64,000 nucleotides of DNA from Amorphophallus konjac (lineage: Eukaryota > Streptophyta > Magnoliopsida > Alismatales > Araceae): assembly GCA_022559845.1 (NCBI GenBank), contig CM040124.1:69897491-69961490 (forward strand). The letters are read 5' to 3'. Below are positions 45,491 to 57,422 of this stretch, piece by piece. How positions within the stretch are numbered: position 1 is the stretch's first letter; each line of letters opens with the position of its first letter. The notes under the pieces are model-generated. The model was not told the origin of the DNA. It saw nothing but the letters and a program-made list of their open reading frames with translations, and did no database searches. Position numbers and translations under genes: made by a program.

Positions 45491-48378
45491 TGTTGTGTCC
45501 CTGTGATTTTGATGATAGCAAACACTATAAGTCTTATGAATGAAACTATAAGTCATTTGAATGCATACAATTCTGTTTGTGGTGCAGATGAATGTTTCAT
45601 TGAAAATCTTATCTGAATTATTGCTGCATTTTAAATATGGCTGTGTGGTGTGTGCTTTGGTGCATTTCATAATTGCATTTATCTGGATTGTTTCATGTCA
45701 TATGTGTTTACTTCATTTAGAACTGCTCATTCAGAACTTGGTACATTCCTTAACTGTGAGCATGGCATGCAGCGTCTCATGAAGTATGTACAACGGACTG
45801 TACATGCATCAATCTTCAAAGTCCATACATTGGACTGTTACACGCATCATTGAAGTCTATACACTAGTCCGTCTCTCCAGTCTGCACAGCCTTCTGATTG
45901 GACTTAATGTCTATACAACCTGCATCGTCTCATGCAACATCTCAAGCCAAGTCCATACATAGTCCATCAGCATTTAGAAGTCTGTACATCGGTCCGTCTT
46001 GTTCAGCGTCTTAGTGCATTCAAAGTCTGTACAGCGTCCGTCTCAGCCAGCGTCTCATGCTGCGTCTCAGGCGAAGTCCATACATTGGGCCATTCATCAA
46101 AGTCCATACATTGCATAATGTTTGTCAAGCCAATACATTGCACTGTAGATGCATCGAAGGGAAGTATGCACATTGGACTGTTCATATGAAGTCTGTACGT
46201 TGGAAGTGTCTTTCTTGCTTTGTGACCACACTTCGTGTCGGTTTCTGTGGTCGTTCTTCGTGTTGTTTCTGTGTTTGTGTCTTCGTGTTATCTTTTGTAC
46301 TTGTGTCTTCGTGTTATTTTTGTGTTTGAGTCTTCATGTTATTTCTGTATTTGTGTCTTCGTGTTGTTTTTATGTCTTCGTGTTATTTTTGTGTTTGAGT
46401 CTTCATGTTATTTCTGTATTTGTCTTCGTGTTGTTTTTATGTCTTCGTGTTATTTTTGTGTTTGAGTCTTCATGTTATTTCTGTGTTTGTGTCTTAGTGT
46501 TGTTTTTATGTCTTCGTGTTGCTTCTTTCTATCTTCGTCCAGGTTTCCTCTGATCGCGTGTTTTACTACCGTTTTACTCCGTGTTATTTCCTTCTCACCT
46601 CGTGCTGTTCTCATCTGACTTCGTGTCGTTCTCTTTGTAGTGTTAGCATTGTTACTGTGGTACCTCATGTCGTTCTCTCTTTATCTCGTGCTGTAGTCAT
46701 CTTATGTACCTCGTGTCGTTCTCTTTGTAGTGTTAGCCTTGTTACTGTGGTACCTCGTGTCGTTCTCTCTTTATCTCGTGCTGTAGTCATCTTATGTACC
46801 TCGTGTCGTTCTCTTTGTAGTGTTAACCTTGTTACTGTGGTACCTCGTGTCGTTCTCTCTTTATCTCGTGCTGTAGTCATCTCATGTACCTCGTGTCGTT
46901 CTCAGTATAGTGCACCTTTTGTTGTTCCTACACACCTCGTGCAGCTTTAGCTTGAGTGTCAACCGACTTATTTCAGGTATATATATACATAGAGAACCCT
47001 GAGTATTAATGGTTTTAATCTCTTTGCAGGAGAAGAAGAAAAAGAAGAAGGATTCTGGTTTCAGGATCAAATCCGAACCAGTTTGCTCTATTGTACTGTT
47101 CTTGGAGCCTATGTAGAGTGGGCACGTGATACGAGGCTGGCATCTGGCACGTGATCCGAGATGCAGAGAAGCCTCCACGTGGACTGAAGCATTTGGGCGG
47201 GAATCGTGGAGAGCACACGCCGCCCTAATCTGCTGCTGCTATATATATGTGTCTTCTTCCTCTGAAGAAAGGGGTGCGAGGGCAGAGAGTGACTGAAGTA
47301 GAAGCAGCCAGAGCTAAGAGAAGAAGTGGAGAAGAGAAAGAAGAGATAGAGAAAGCTGAGAGCCAGATCGAGAGAGCAGAAGATGAAAAAGAGAAGATAA
47401 GAAAGGAAGATCGAAATGCAGAGAGTGCCTCCACGATATAGAGAATAGAGAAAAAGGAGAAGGCAGAAGCAGTGAGAAGAAGAAGAAGTAAGAAAGAAGA
47501 AGAAGAAGAAAAGAGAGTTCGTCCTGGGAGAAAGAGAGAAGCAGTAGAAGAAGTTCCTGCTGGACCGTGGATCAAATCCAGGCCAGCCAGCTCCTGCGAG
47601 AGCCACATTTGATTTTATCTTTTCAGCTTTCTGTTGCTGGTTTTTATTTTTCCTTTGAACTATTCACTTGTTGTTCTTTCGATCCTCTAGTGTGAGATCG
47701 GGTTCCCTCTGGTGTGGAGGAAGAGAGACTTGCGTCTCTGGTTGCCTTTGACTGGGTGTCATTGGTTGTTTCCCTCCGGTTGGGAGGAAGAGAGGTCCGA
47801 GACCTCTAGTTTGCAAGTGACTTGGTGTCACTTGTGTTTCCCTCTGGGGTTCAGAGGAAGAGAGACTTGGGTCTCTAGGTTCCCCTCCGGTTTGGAGGAA
47901 GGGAGGTTTGGTCCTCCGGTTCTGGGCTTGTGGGTAGCAAGTCCAGGGGTTCCCTCCGAGTCTGGAGGAAGAGAGACCGTGTGTCTCTGGTTTCCAAGTG
48001 ACTGGGAGTCACTTGGGGTGTCCCTCCGGTTGGGAGGAAGAGGGGAGGTTGTTCCCCTGGTCAAGCTGTTTGGCAGCAGTTGTTGCAGACTGAGTCTGCT
48101 GTGCTAGTGTTGCTAGTGGAAGCCTCACTCCGGTTGGGAGTGAGGGGTGGACGTAGGTCTTTGGACCGAACCACTTAAAAATCTCTTGAGCAGTGGTTTA
48201 TTTGTGTGTTTTGCTTCCGCTAGATGATTGATTAGGAGCGCTCCAAGTGACTCTTCATTTGTTCAATTGAATTAGTTTCTATTCTGGTATTGTGTTTAGC
48301 TTCCGAAGTTTTAATTGGGTGATATTCCTAGCAGGATACATTCACCCCCCCTCTGTATCCAGGGCTTGCACCCTAACA
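45491..48378 (+). repeat. 3' LTR of the nested Copia element (2888 bp)
   Basis: Copy of 37622-40350 with few substitutions by eye. The 159-base excess comes from one extra 90-bp unit and extra CTTCGTGTT-type units near 46290-46440. It ends CACCCTAACA at 48378, followed by GCTCG. Confidence 0.95.
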
Positions 48379-49155
48379 GCTCGTACATGGTGGAAATCCA
48401 TTCCGGCACCACCTGCAGATGCACCTCATACATGAGAGGGTTTTCTTACACTTTTTCGAGCCAAGTACTTCTCCGAGCATGTAAAGGAGAGGAAGGCTAT
48501 GGAATTTGCCTCCTTAAAATAAGGCGCGATGTCCGTGGCAGAATATGAATTACAATTCTCTCGACTAGCACCGTATGCTCCTCACTTGATAAGCACAGAT
48601 TTATTGAAAGCCAACCGATTTATGGATGGTTTAAGACCCGGATTTATCCAACAACTTGGAACGCAGAATATCCGCACCTATACCGAGATGGTTCAAAGAG
48701 CGCATCTATGTGAAAGAACCATGGAGAAGGTGGAAAGGCTCCGAGGAGAAAGGTCAAGCCGAAAACATGATAGGCAAGAAGAGAAAGAAGTGGATGAGGA
48801 TGAAAATCGTCACGTTAAGAGGTCCCGTAATGGGAACGGTAACGGAAAAAGAAACAGAAATGGAAACGGAAAGAATAAGAAAGTTAAAGAAGAAGAAAGA
48901 ATACAAGTCTCCACGGCTTGCTCATTTTGTGAAAAATTTGGGCACTCGGCAGAAGAATGTTGGAAGCGTCTCAGCGCTTGCCTCAAGTGTGGAAGCCGGG
49001 AACATCGCTTGCCCATATGTCCTCTCATAAATGAACAATGTTCAAGGGATAACAACGGACATGGGAAACGAGGTCGATTAAATGCCATCCTAGACAAGGA
49101 AAGTAAAATGATTAAAGGTACCCTCTTAACCCATTCGCCTTACGTTAATTTTTAA
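48379..49155 (+). pseudogene. Gag C-terminal part of the gag-only Tekay-type element
   Basis: Resumes with RTWWKSI after the nested element. A frameshift precedes AKYFSEHVKERKAMEFASLK, then one in-frame stop (TAA near 48522), then the long frame from SVAEYELQFSRLAPY. Two CCHC knuckles follow (CSFCEKFGHSAEEC, CLKCGSREHRLPIC) after a low-complexity Asn/Gly/Arg/Lys stretch. It ends soon after MIKGTLL, just where the Tekay polyprotein enters protease. The shared PPT context follows within 80 bases, so pol is cleanly missing. With two lesions, this gag is probably not made whole. Confidence 0.88.
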
Positions 49156-49218
49156 TACATTAAAATACATACACTCTCCGTAAAAATCCATGTATTGAAT
49201 TTGGGGACCAAATTCTTC

Positions 49219-49232
49219 TAAGTGGGGGAGGG
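49219..49232 (+). other. Polypurine tract of the gag-only Tekay-type element
   Basis: AAGTGGGGGAGGG right before the 3' LTR, preceded by GGGGACCAAATTC as in the Tekay element. Confidence 0.88.
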
Positions 49233-52200
49233 TGTAGTGCCCCAGAATTTTTATAAAATATTTCTGATATAATTAAGAATTTTCTGGAATTATTAAGGGT
49301 CTAAATAAATTAATTAACGAATATCGGGTTAAATAAATCATTATTAAAGCCCAAATATGGTAAACAATTAATCCAGCCTTAATAAATAAAGCCCAATAGA
49401 TTCAAGGATCAAGCCCATTAAGTTTGACCCATATTCTAGAAGGTTATTTAGCCTATTCACAAATTATAAGGATAAATACCCCTTATTTAGATAATTATAA
49501 GGATAAACAAATAAAAGAGTTTGAATTTTATTGAATTCTGCGCACAGTGGATGTAGCGGTCTATCGTGCGACCGTCACAGTCACGTAACGCACTAGGCTA
49601 CGACCGTTACACTCTGTCAGTTCCGTGAATGGAAGAAAGAATAAAAAGATTGGAACTTTGGGATCCTATCTACTAGAGACCTAATTAGAAGAATATGTAA
49701 GGTTACTAAGGACTCTTAGGGATCAGGTTCTGGCCAACTAAGGACTCTAGAATCGATCTAATCCTCAAACTCTAGCCAAAAACCTATAAATAGGACCCAG
49801 TTCTGAACTGAGCGACCCTTACTTTTGGCTCGTGAAGAAACAAGGTAAGGAGATAGAATCTCGGGTAAGTTCTTTAGAGTATTTTGTTCTTAATACTTTA
49901 GACTAACTACTCTCAAAATTTCATGATAGGAGGTCGAGTATCCAAGGAGTTAGGATCTTCTAAAGTTGCTGGTTTCATCACGCCAACCCAGGAAACTGTG
50001 CAACGGGGTGCTGAAGATCAGGAAATTAGAGAAACTAAACGAGGTAATTAGAGTTAGATGCTTTAGAACTTTTTGTTCCTCTTAGCATCATCTTCCTAAC
50101 CTCCAAATTTCACGTCCTTAGGTCAAGAGACTGAGGAGTTAGAGCGACGTAAAGTTGCTGAAAAATCTCAGGAAGGAAAGAACTAGGGCGTATCTTGAAG
50201 ACTCAAATTAGAAGTTTTAAAGCCAGTAAAGAGGTAGGTCATCTCATGAACGGCAAAAATAACATGTTAGGGATAAAAGCCTTGTGGTTTTGCTTGATTA
50301 AATGCACTATAGATCATGAATTTCATATTTTAATAGGGTTGTGCATACATGCATATCCTTAGCCTTAATCAAAGATAACAAGATATTTTCCTGTTAATTC
50401 ATTGCAACCTATGCATGTAGCTGGCCTATACTTCGTTTTTCATGACTAGAATAGTTTAAGTATTTTGATTTCCAAGCATGACATATTTTCATAGTTTTCT
50501 ATTCTATTTACTGTCAGTAGAACCTCTGACGGATTAAGGTAAGACCGTCACATGATATAACGGCCTTACGATAAGCCGTCACACCCTCTGTTGTGTTTAA
50601 AAATTCTCTGTTGTCTCTGACGCACCATAACTGGAGCGTTACAATACTGTAACGGCCCCCCGATAAACCGTCACAGCCCTGTGACGCGCCCATACTAGAC
50701 CGTCAGAGTACTATTTTCTGTCAACCCGAGACAGGAGTGAGGACAGTCAAACTTACCTATAGATAAGCCTAGTTATCTAAGTTTTAACCTTATTTCATGA
50801 CTTGGAGTTTACTAATTGATTCATGATAGGAAATTTCATGTTCTAAGCATTTTGAGTTATTTTAAAGCATATGTTAATTTCTTTGCCTAAACTCTATAGT
50901 TGAATTTAAACTATGATTTTAAGTATTGTATTGACGGAGTTTTATCATGGTTTCACATCGCTACACAGTCTTTTTCTATCTATAGAGTTATTTTCTTCAA
51001 GTACATGGCATATATTTCGGTATATGTCCATTAGTTCACACTTTGCACTATAGGAACATATTCTTGAACATGAGGACCTCTCTATTGGATATTCCTTCCA
51101 ATAGACTAGAAAATCTTGTTTCAAGGACTCCGTAATTCTCCGCGAGTCTGGGATTCCCACTAGGACGCTGAGTTGGTTGTACCATTAAAGCCCAATTGTT
51201 AGAAAGCACTATCGATATTTTCAGGTTCTGGATATGTAACGGATCAATGTTGGACCGTCAGGTACGTCTAACGAACCAATCTATGACCGTCACATTAACT
51301 GAATCCTATTTATTGTTTCTGGATTCGGCCATTGTAACGGCTTGAGACTGGAGCGTCACGATCGTGTAACGGCCCAGTATTAGACCGTCACAGTTCTAAA
51401 GTTCGTTAACCCGAGGTTTGACCAAAGGGTTGATATTCTAAAGTTCCTAGATGGATTATTGATGGTCTAGGACTTGTCATATTGTCCAAAGAAACTTAAT
51501 TTAAATTATGAAAGATAACGAATGTACCGTTATGCTACCGAATTATTCCCATGAGCATAATATCGTCTTAAATCATTCTTGATCTCTCATATTCTTAATT
51601 GAAACATTCATTCTTTGATGATTGTTGTCATGAGCTTATTGATTGAATTTGTTATATTACTGGCCACGCTTTATTGTCACACTCATGGAAGTAGCTTGAT
51701 TTATACGTGAAGATGCAGTTCGGGCGCTGATTGTGTCCAGCAAGTCCCCTCGGCTGATTGCCGGAAACATACTATTATAAACCATGGGGTTTGATGCTAC
51801 TGGCGTCGCATTGCGCTGGGAGTATTTTCTTTATAAATAAGTGAAATCCATGAGCACTCGTGAAAATCTAGTGAATTGCTACATGATTGACGTTCTAGTG
51901 CGTAACCTTTATGGTTATGAAAGTGAAAAGTGAAAGTGCATTCTCGTTACATTCTTGTTCATGAAAGGCCATGCTACACTCTTGTTACATTCTTGCTAGT
52001 TCATACTTGTTCATTCTATCTTACATGATCATCTTGTTACTTTGGTTTAATCGCGTGCTTGATCGCATTCGCATGATTTTACCTTATTTACTTTAGAGTA
52101 AAAATGCTAATTACTTAAATATTGCTAATTATGTTGATGCGAAGATACCTACTGGGCAAGTGTGCTCATTACCTATTTCCAATCTTTTCAGGAGATGGAA

Positions 52201-52524
52201 GTGAGTCAGATTCGGAACGTTCAAATAGCGGGTCCAAGAGTGAATGAAGAATGAGTGAAGACTTAGGAAGTCTATATTGTTTAGATTGAGTCTATGTAAT
52301 TTTTCTTATTCTTGAGTCTAGTATGATGAAGATTAGTGATTGTATTTGATATTTGATTATTAATGAAATGAGTTGGAGTTTGAGTTAATCATTGTGCAAT
52401 TGCATTATTCTTATGTGTGATTGTCTTGCGCTCTGATCGTTCTTACTTGCAAGAGGCTTACCATGCCGGCTGTTCACGTTCCTCGAGCTAGTCTTCCGGT
52501 GTAATAAAGGCTCGGGGCGTGACA
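49233..52524 (+). repeat. 3' LTR of the gag-only Tekay-type element (3292 bp)
   Basis: Copy of 33822-37119 with scattered substitutions and a few small indels by eye (for example near 51740, where a short segment is missing). Ends GGGGCGTGACA, then CTCTT. Confidence 0.95.
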
Positions 52525-53718
52525 CTCTTGGTCGCTTTCTCCCTTTTCTAGATATTGGGGAGTGGAGCGGAGGTGTGGTGCCCCCGGTGGAGAACTTGGA
52601 AGTGGCTCCTTTGGTGGAAGTTGAAGAGACAAGCTCCTTCTTCCTCCCTCCCCCCTTCTCTTCTTCTTTTTTTTTCTTTGTTCTCGTGAGAGGCGGGATC
52701 GGAGGGGGTGCCCCTCCGGTCATGTATCATCGGAGGGACCTCATCTTCGTTGGTCTTCTCTTTTTTCTCTTGGCCGCTCCCTCCCTTTTATAGGTGTTGG
52801 GGAGTGGAGCAGAGGTGTGATGCCTCCGGTGTAGAACTTGGAAGTGGCTCCTTCGGTGGAAGTTGAAGAGGTAAGCTCCTTCCTCACTCCCCCCTTCTCT
52901 TCTTCTTCGTCTTTTTTCTTCTTTTCTTTTTTTCTTTGTTCACATGAGAGGAGGGACCGAAGGGGGTGCCCCTCCGGTCATGTATCACCAGAGGGACCTC
53001 CCTCCGATTGCAGTGCATCGGAGGGGGTGCCCCTCCGATCTGTCATGACAGGAGGGGGTCTCCTCCGGTCTATAGTACACCGGAGGGGGAGTCCCTCCGA
53101 TCTGCATGACTGGAGGGAGGCCCCCTCTGGTCTGCACAACTAGGAGGAGGTCCCCCTCCGGTCTACAGTGCACCGGAAGGTGGGCCGTCCGGTCTGCATG
53201 ACTGGAGGGAGGCCCCCTCCGGTCTGCACAACCGGAGGGAGGCCCCCTCCGATCTACTGTGCAGTCGGAGGGCCCCTACCCTGGCTTTTATGCCCATTCG
53301 AGAGAGAGAGAGAGGGGGGGATGAGGTGGCTACGAGAGGTGTTTTTGTTGATTTGTGTTTTTTTTAATCTTTTTGACTACTCCGTGATGCCGTCTTGTTG
53401 TCCCAGGACTTCAGAGCCCAGGGATTACACCTCGGCTTATCGGAAAATTTTCGTAAAAGTAGGAAGCCTCGACCTTTTATTGTTTTTGCTGCGTGAGTAC
53501 GTGACTTTATGCCTCCCATCAAGTGTTCGACGGAATTCCCGTGCATTAAAACACGGTAGATTTATGGTAATAACCCCATTTAGGGAATCCCAGGACCATT
53601 AAAATTATCTAAGCACGAAACAATCATAGTTTTACACCGATTTATGCCGTTGCATGATGGACCAGATTTAAATGAATATTTTTTCTCTAAAAATATCAGA
53701 AAAGTTCGGGGTCCAACA
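52525..53718 (-). repeat. LTR (probably 3') of a second Tat-like element, minus, with tandem and palindromic repeats
   Basis: On the minus strand the LTR starts TGTTGGACCCCG at 53718, directly after a purine tract (CTCGTCGGGGGCATT). It includes a 242-bp tandem duplication (52525 and 52767 start alike) and a palindromic array (about 52690-53280). The left part was split by the gag-only insertion, and its far end lies left of 33822, not defined. Short open frames here follow the repeats. Confidence 0.55.
52690..53280. repeat. Palindromic minisatellite built on CCGGAGGG...CCCTCCGG
   Basis: About ten diverged units, each a short inverted repeat (CGGAGGGGG-tg-CCCCTCCGG type) joined by TCTGCATGACTGGAG- or TCTACAGTGCACCGG-like linkers, unit about 45-50 bases. 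An (AG)n stretch follows at 53300. Confidence 0.85.
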
Positions 53719-54048
53719 AATGCCCCCGACGAGATGTCTGTCAGAGCAAAGGTGATGGCAGACGGCCCAGCATTTAACAATTTTTACCCCTTAGTCTCAA
53801 TGACATGGTAGGAAGTTTGAAGGCAACAAGAAACATCTCAATGCACCTTAGCACTATTACACTTTTAGCCCCGAGTCTTCGCGACATGCCAGGCAGTTTG
53901 ATTGAAGGCGATGACAAATGGCCCATGCACTTCACCATTTGGTGGGGACACCCGAGCATTGGACCGGGCCGACCGGGTCCAAGTTTACCGTAGACGGAGG
54001 CGACGAGCAGAGACGACAACGTCCATTTGGCTGGGCGACTTACTCCCG
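53719..54048 (-). other. PPT and repeat-rich 3' region of the second Tat-like element
   Basis: PPT at 53733-53719 (minus). Diverged tandem units of about 75 bases follow (TTTTTACCCCTTAGTCTCAATGAC, abbreviated ACCCCTTAGTCTCAATGAC; then GGCGATGACAAATGGCCC). The same unit resumes at 59763 beyond the Reina element. Confidence 0.55.
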
Positions 54049-54410
54049 TGTCACTAGCATGTTTATTTTATGAGTTTGGGCATTTAATTGATGTAATAAG
54101 GCCCATTTGAGGCCCATTAGTGTTTTTTCATTTTCAGTGTATTTTCGGGTCCGAATTTGGGCTCATTTTTAGGCTTGAGGGTATATTAGTCCACGTTTGA
54201 GTCTGTGAGGGCCATTAGGGCTCCCTCCCTATAAATATAGTTGTAATCTCGTGTTTGAGACTTAATGAAGATTTGAAGAAAGCCTTTAGCAGCCGCCTCC
54301 GAGTCTTTTCTTTATGCGGGGTGGAATCCCCAGGGTGGAAGCCCGACCTGTTTTGTCCCTTTTTTTTCTTCTTCCTCGTTTCTCCCTTTCTCCTTCGCAG
54401 TGCCGCATCA
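54049..54410 (+). repeat. Reina-type 5' LTR (about 362 bp)
   Basis: TGTCACTAGCATG to TGCCGCATCA, with a TATA box (CCTATAAATATAG, 54230) and leader about 30 bases on. The short length suits Reina. The left end is set by the TG dinucleotide and is less certain because no partner LTR exists. Confidence 0.65.
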
Positions 54411-54413
54411 TTC

Positions 54414-54426
54414 TTGGTATCATAGC
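54414..54426 (+). other. Primer-binding site of the Reina-type element
   Basis: TTGGTATCATAGC, one mismatch to the usual Met-tRNA site. Confidence 0.8.
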
Positions 54427-55865
54427 GGGTTTCGGCGCCTCCTACATCGCCGAACCATCCTGCTGCCATCTCCCTCCCGGCGTGTTCCTCCAGCAGCGCA
54501 GCCCCGTGGCCCCTCCGTTGACGTCGCCCGCTCCCGTGGGAGCCGCCGCGTGGGTGCCGTCCACACCCCCACACCACCCGCGCCGGCGCCCGGTGCCGCA
54601 CGCGTCGTCCGCCCTCGTGGGGCCCCTCAGCGCGGACCCTTCCACGGCCGGCGTCCTCGGCCAGCCGGTGACGGCGGTGCACAACCGCCGAGCCCTGCGC
54701 GTCGTGATCTGCGCCCCTCTTCGCGCCCAGCGCGACCCCATCCCTCGTCGATCCTGCGCGCGACCGCCGCTGACGCCGTGCAGGTCTGCCGCTGACGCCG
54801 ACCGCGTGCCACGACCGCTGCCATCGTTCCTCCACGCCGAACCGCACCCGCCACCCTGCAACAGCCGGCCTATCGGCCTCCTCGCCGCGACTACGACTGC
54901 GGCTCCCACCACAGTCGTCATCGTCGCCGCGAGCTGACGCCCCACCGGTCGAACCGCTGGCCGTCCGCAGCCGCCCAGTCGTCGGTGGGCCTTCCCCAGC
55001 CGCGACTGTCCTCGCCGGCCCCTCGCCGCCGCGCCAGTTGTGTCGCCTGCACCGTCTGGACACACCGGACCAGGCAGGCACCCGGCCGGATGAACCTGCA
55101 CGGCGTCGAGAACGCCGACGGAGAACACCCGGTGTACGTCTACCTGCCGACGCTCCCACACGAGGTATTCCAGCCTCGCCGACCTCGTACGCCCCCACGT
55201 CGGCACCCGGAGCAGCTGGCAGCCTCGCCTCCTTCGGAGCGATACGTGGAGTCCGTGCAGCACGCCCTCACCGCGTTAACACTCTCGTCAGCCCAGGACA
55301 GCAGCGCACAGACTGGCAACAGCAGGCGCCTAACCTCGACCCTGTGATTCCGAGCACTCTCGGTGGACCTCGCTCTTCAGCGAGTCGGTTAGCGCTTACG
55401 ACTCGCTCTCTTCTCTTGCTCATCTTGTATTCGATTAAATTGGTCGCCGTGAATGTGTGGTAGGAACATCTTGCCCGTTCAAGTTTATTGCTGCGGATTT
55501 TGAGAGTTAGTTGTGTCCATCCCTTGATATCAATTTGTTATATTAACAGTGGAATATCATTTATAAATGTGAAAAATTCTTTGATTGCTTGGAAAATATT
55601 TCGCCTACTGGGACCAGCCATACCTGAATTTTGTAGCATCTATTTTAACGCACTCACCTTCCTGGACGCGTGTACGACATAGTAATTGCTGCAACTTGAT
55701 TAGTTCGCTCTACTGATCTCACTCGTCGTATGTTTGTCGTGTCATAGTTGTAGTCGCAGGTTAGGTAGTTTAACGTGTCGTTTGCATTAAAAAATTCTGA
55801 AAAACAAATTATTTGTTATGTCGTCAGTGAGTCGTTGCATGTTAGTTTAGTTTAGTCGGTGTCTC
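54427..55865 (+). other. GC-rich untranslated leader of the Reina-type element
   Basis: 54440-55330 is strikingly GC-rich and CpG-dense compared with the rest of the window; 55400-55865 is AT-rich. Long open frames on both strands (up to 327 codons on minus) reflect the GC bias: they overlap one another and show Ala/Arg/Pro/Gly composition without motifs. It might be captured host sequence. Confidence 0.6.
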
Positions 55866-57389
55866 ATGCCCACACGTAGCGGTGCTGAATTCCACATTTC
55901 GGTGCCGATGTCAGGATCTCAACAAGCAATGTCGGGGAACCGGCACCCCCCTCAAGGAGCTCATGCCAACCCTCCTGGGGACCCGACCTTGACTGAGTTA
56001 GTGCTACAGCTCAGAGAGGAAATCCGTAGAATGGACCAACGCATGAGAGAAGGTCTTACGAGAATAGAGGAGAGGGTCACCGAGTCTGACCGTACTGTGC
56101 AGGGGATTATGGGTCGCATTGTGGCCTTGGAAGGGGCTGCTCGTGAACCGAGGAGAGATCAAGCCGTTGAGAGACCCCAACCGCAACGCCCCCTTTCCCC
56201 TATAGCCCCTCAGCACCCTCAGCCTAGGGTCGCCTTAGCCGGCGATCGATGTGGTCAATACAATGACTACGACCGGGACAATTTTGAAGAGGAGATTGAT
56301 GAAAACCCCAGGGTCCCTATTGCTCGTAGATATGGGAGGTATGGTAGGAGACCTGACAGGGAGTTTGATGAGGATGAACGATGGGCATACCGGGATCGAG
56401 ACCATGATATCCGGAATGCCGGCATCGAGGCTCCCAGCTTTGACGGTTCTTTGGAACCTCAAGAATATCTTGACTGGGAGGCTAGGATGAATCGCTATTT
56501 TGATTGGGTGGGGATGTCCGACCCTCGGCTAACTTTCTTCGCCAAGACCATGTTAAGGGGTCGAGCTTTAACCTACTGGACCAATCTTGAGGAGCGTCTT
56601 GCTCAGAGGTATGAGGAGCCAATTGATACGTGGGATGAGATGAAGGCCAAGCTTCGTGAGAAGTACGTCCCTGCGACGTACCGTCACCGATTGATTGATA
56701 GATGGCAGAACATCTCTCAGGGTTTAAGGAAAGTGTCGGAGTACATTGATGAATTTGATGATCTGTTGTTGAGGTGTGGAGCCCGTGAGGAGGGTGCATT
56801 TACCCTTTCCCGTTTTCGGAGAGGCCTACGTCGAGCTTATCAACAAGAGCTTTTTCGTTAGCATGTTACCACTCTTGATCATGCCTATCAGGTTGTGCGT
56901 GAAATGGAGCAGTTCGAGCAAGAGTGGGAGTCCTCTCGTGTTAAGTCCACTTATCAACGTCCTCTAGACCCGCGAACCACCCCAGGGCCCACTCAGAAGG
57001 CCCCAACTCATAGGGTTCCTGAAGGACAACGCCAAGGGGAGGCCCCTCCTGCCTTACCTCCTGCCAGGCGCGATGATAGAGGGAAGGCGCCCATGAGGGA
57101 GGCCCCGCGTCCGGGTGATAAATCCCGCGATCGTTGTTATCGTTGCCAGGGGCTAGGGCACCATGCGATTGACTGCCCCCACAAGGCCCTAGTCATTGGC
57201 AACGGTGAGCCTTCAGAGCAGGAGCAGCCCCTCATGGATGTTAACCATGATGGAGATGACCTGGCCGACGAATATGAGGGCGAGCTTGCTAACATCGGCG
57301 AGCCCGTCAACTTTGTTGAGGCGCCCGAAGAAAACAGGCTAGGCGTGGTCCAATGTATCCTTGCCCATCCCAAGGAAACTGAGGATTGA
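55866..57389 (+). pseudogene. Reina-type gag with one in-frame stop
   Basis: Starts MPTRSGAEFH. A coiled segment (REEIRRMDQRMREGLTRIEE) precedes the capsid domain (EYLDWEARMNRYFDW, LTYWTNLEERL, EMKAKLREKYVP). A TAG at about 56859 interrupts it after QELFR, with in-phase continuation (HAYQVVREMEQFEQEW). The CCHC knuckle is CYRCQGLGHHAIDC near 57135. A TGA at 57387 separates it from protease in the same frame. Confidence 0.87.
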
Positions 57390-57422
57390 CACCGTACGGC
57401 CATCTTACAGACCTACTGTCGT

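Larger units (their letters stand above)
37622..48378 (+). mobile_element. Nested gag-only SIRE-like Copia element
   Basis: LTRs of 2729 and 2888 bp, a Met-tRNA primer site, one long gag frame, a long non-coding stretch with repeated purine tracts, and no protease, integrase or RT. Flanks are GCTCA and GCTCG, a 5-bp TSD with one mismatch. The gag ends in the GPKAAWVP motif that in SIRE elements leads into protease, so pol appears to have been lost right after gag. LTR similarity is high, so this is the youngest or nearly the youngest insertion in the window. Confidence 0.9.
33822..52524 (+). mobile_element. Gag-only (TR-GAG type) derivative of a Tekay element, with CTCTT TSD
   Basis: LTRs of 3298 and 3292 bp, a Met-tRNA primer site, gag and a polypurine tract, but no protease active site, RT, RNase H or integrase. 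The flanks CTCTT (33817-33821 and 52525-52529) match perfectly. Its gag closely resembles the Tekay gag at 18643-23019 (ALQ.VAQAG, MQCT.QE, SVAEYE). Gag is interrupted by a second element at 37622-48378, so the element alone is about 7.9 kb. Gag-only elements of this kind are known in plants and must use replication enzymes from relatives. Confidence 0.93.

Noticed and set aside
52690..53280. CRISPR-like array
   Set aside because: Spaced palindromic units, but units vary and spacers are not unique fixed-length sequences; the context is a plant LTR.
54215..55263. Overlapping long open frames (up to 327 codons) in the GC-rich leader, mostly on minus
   Set aside because: Several overlapping frames on both strands, Ala/Arg/Gly/Pro-rich without any domain. 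Expected from stop-codon scarcity in GC-rich DNA.
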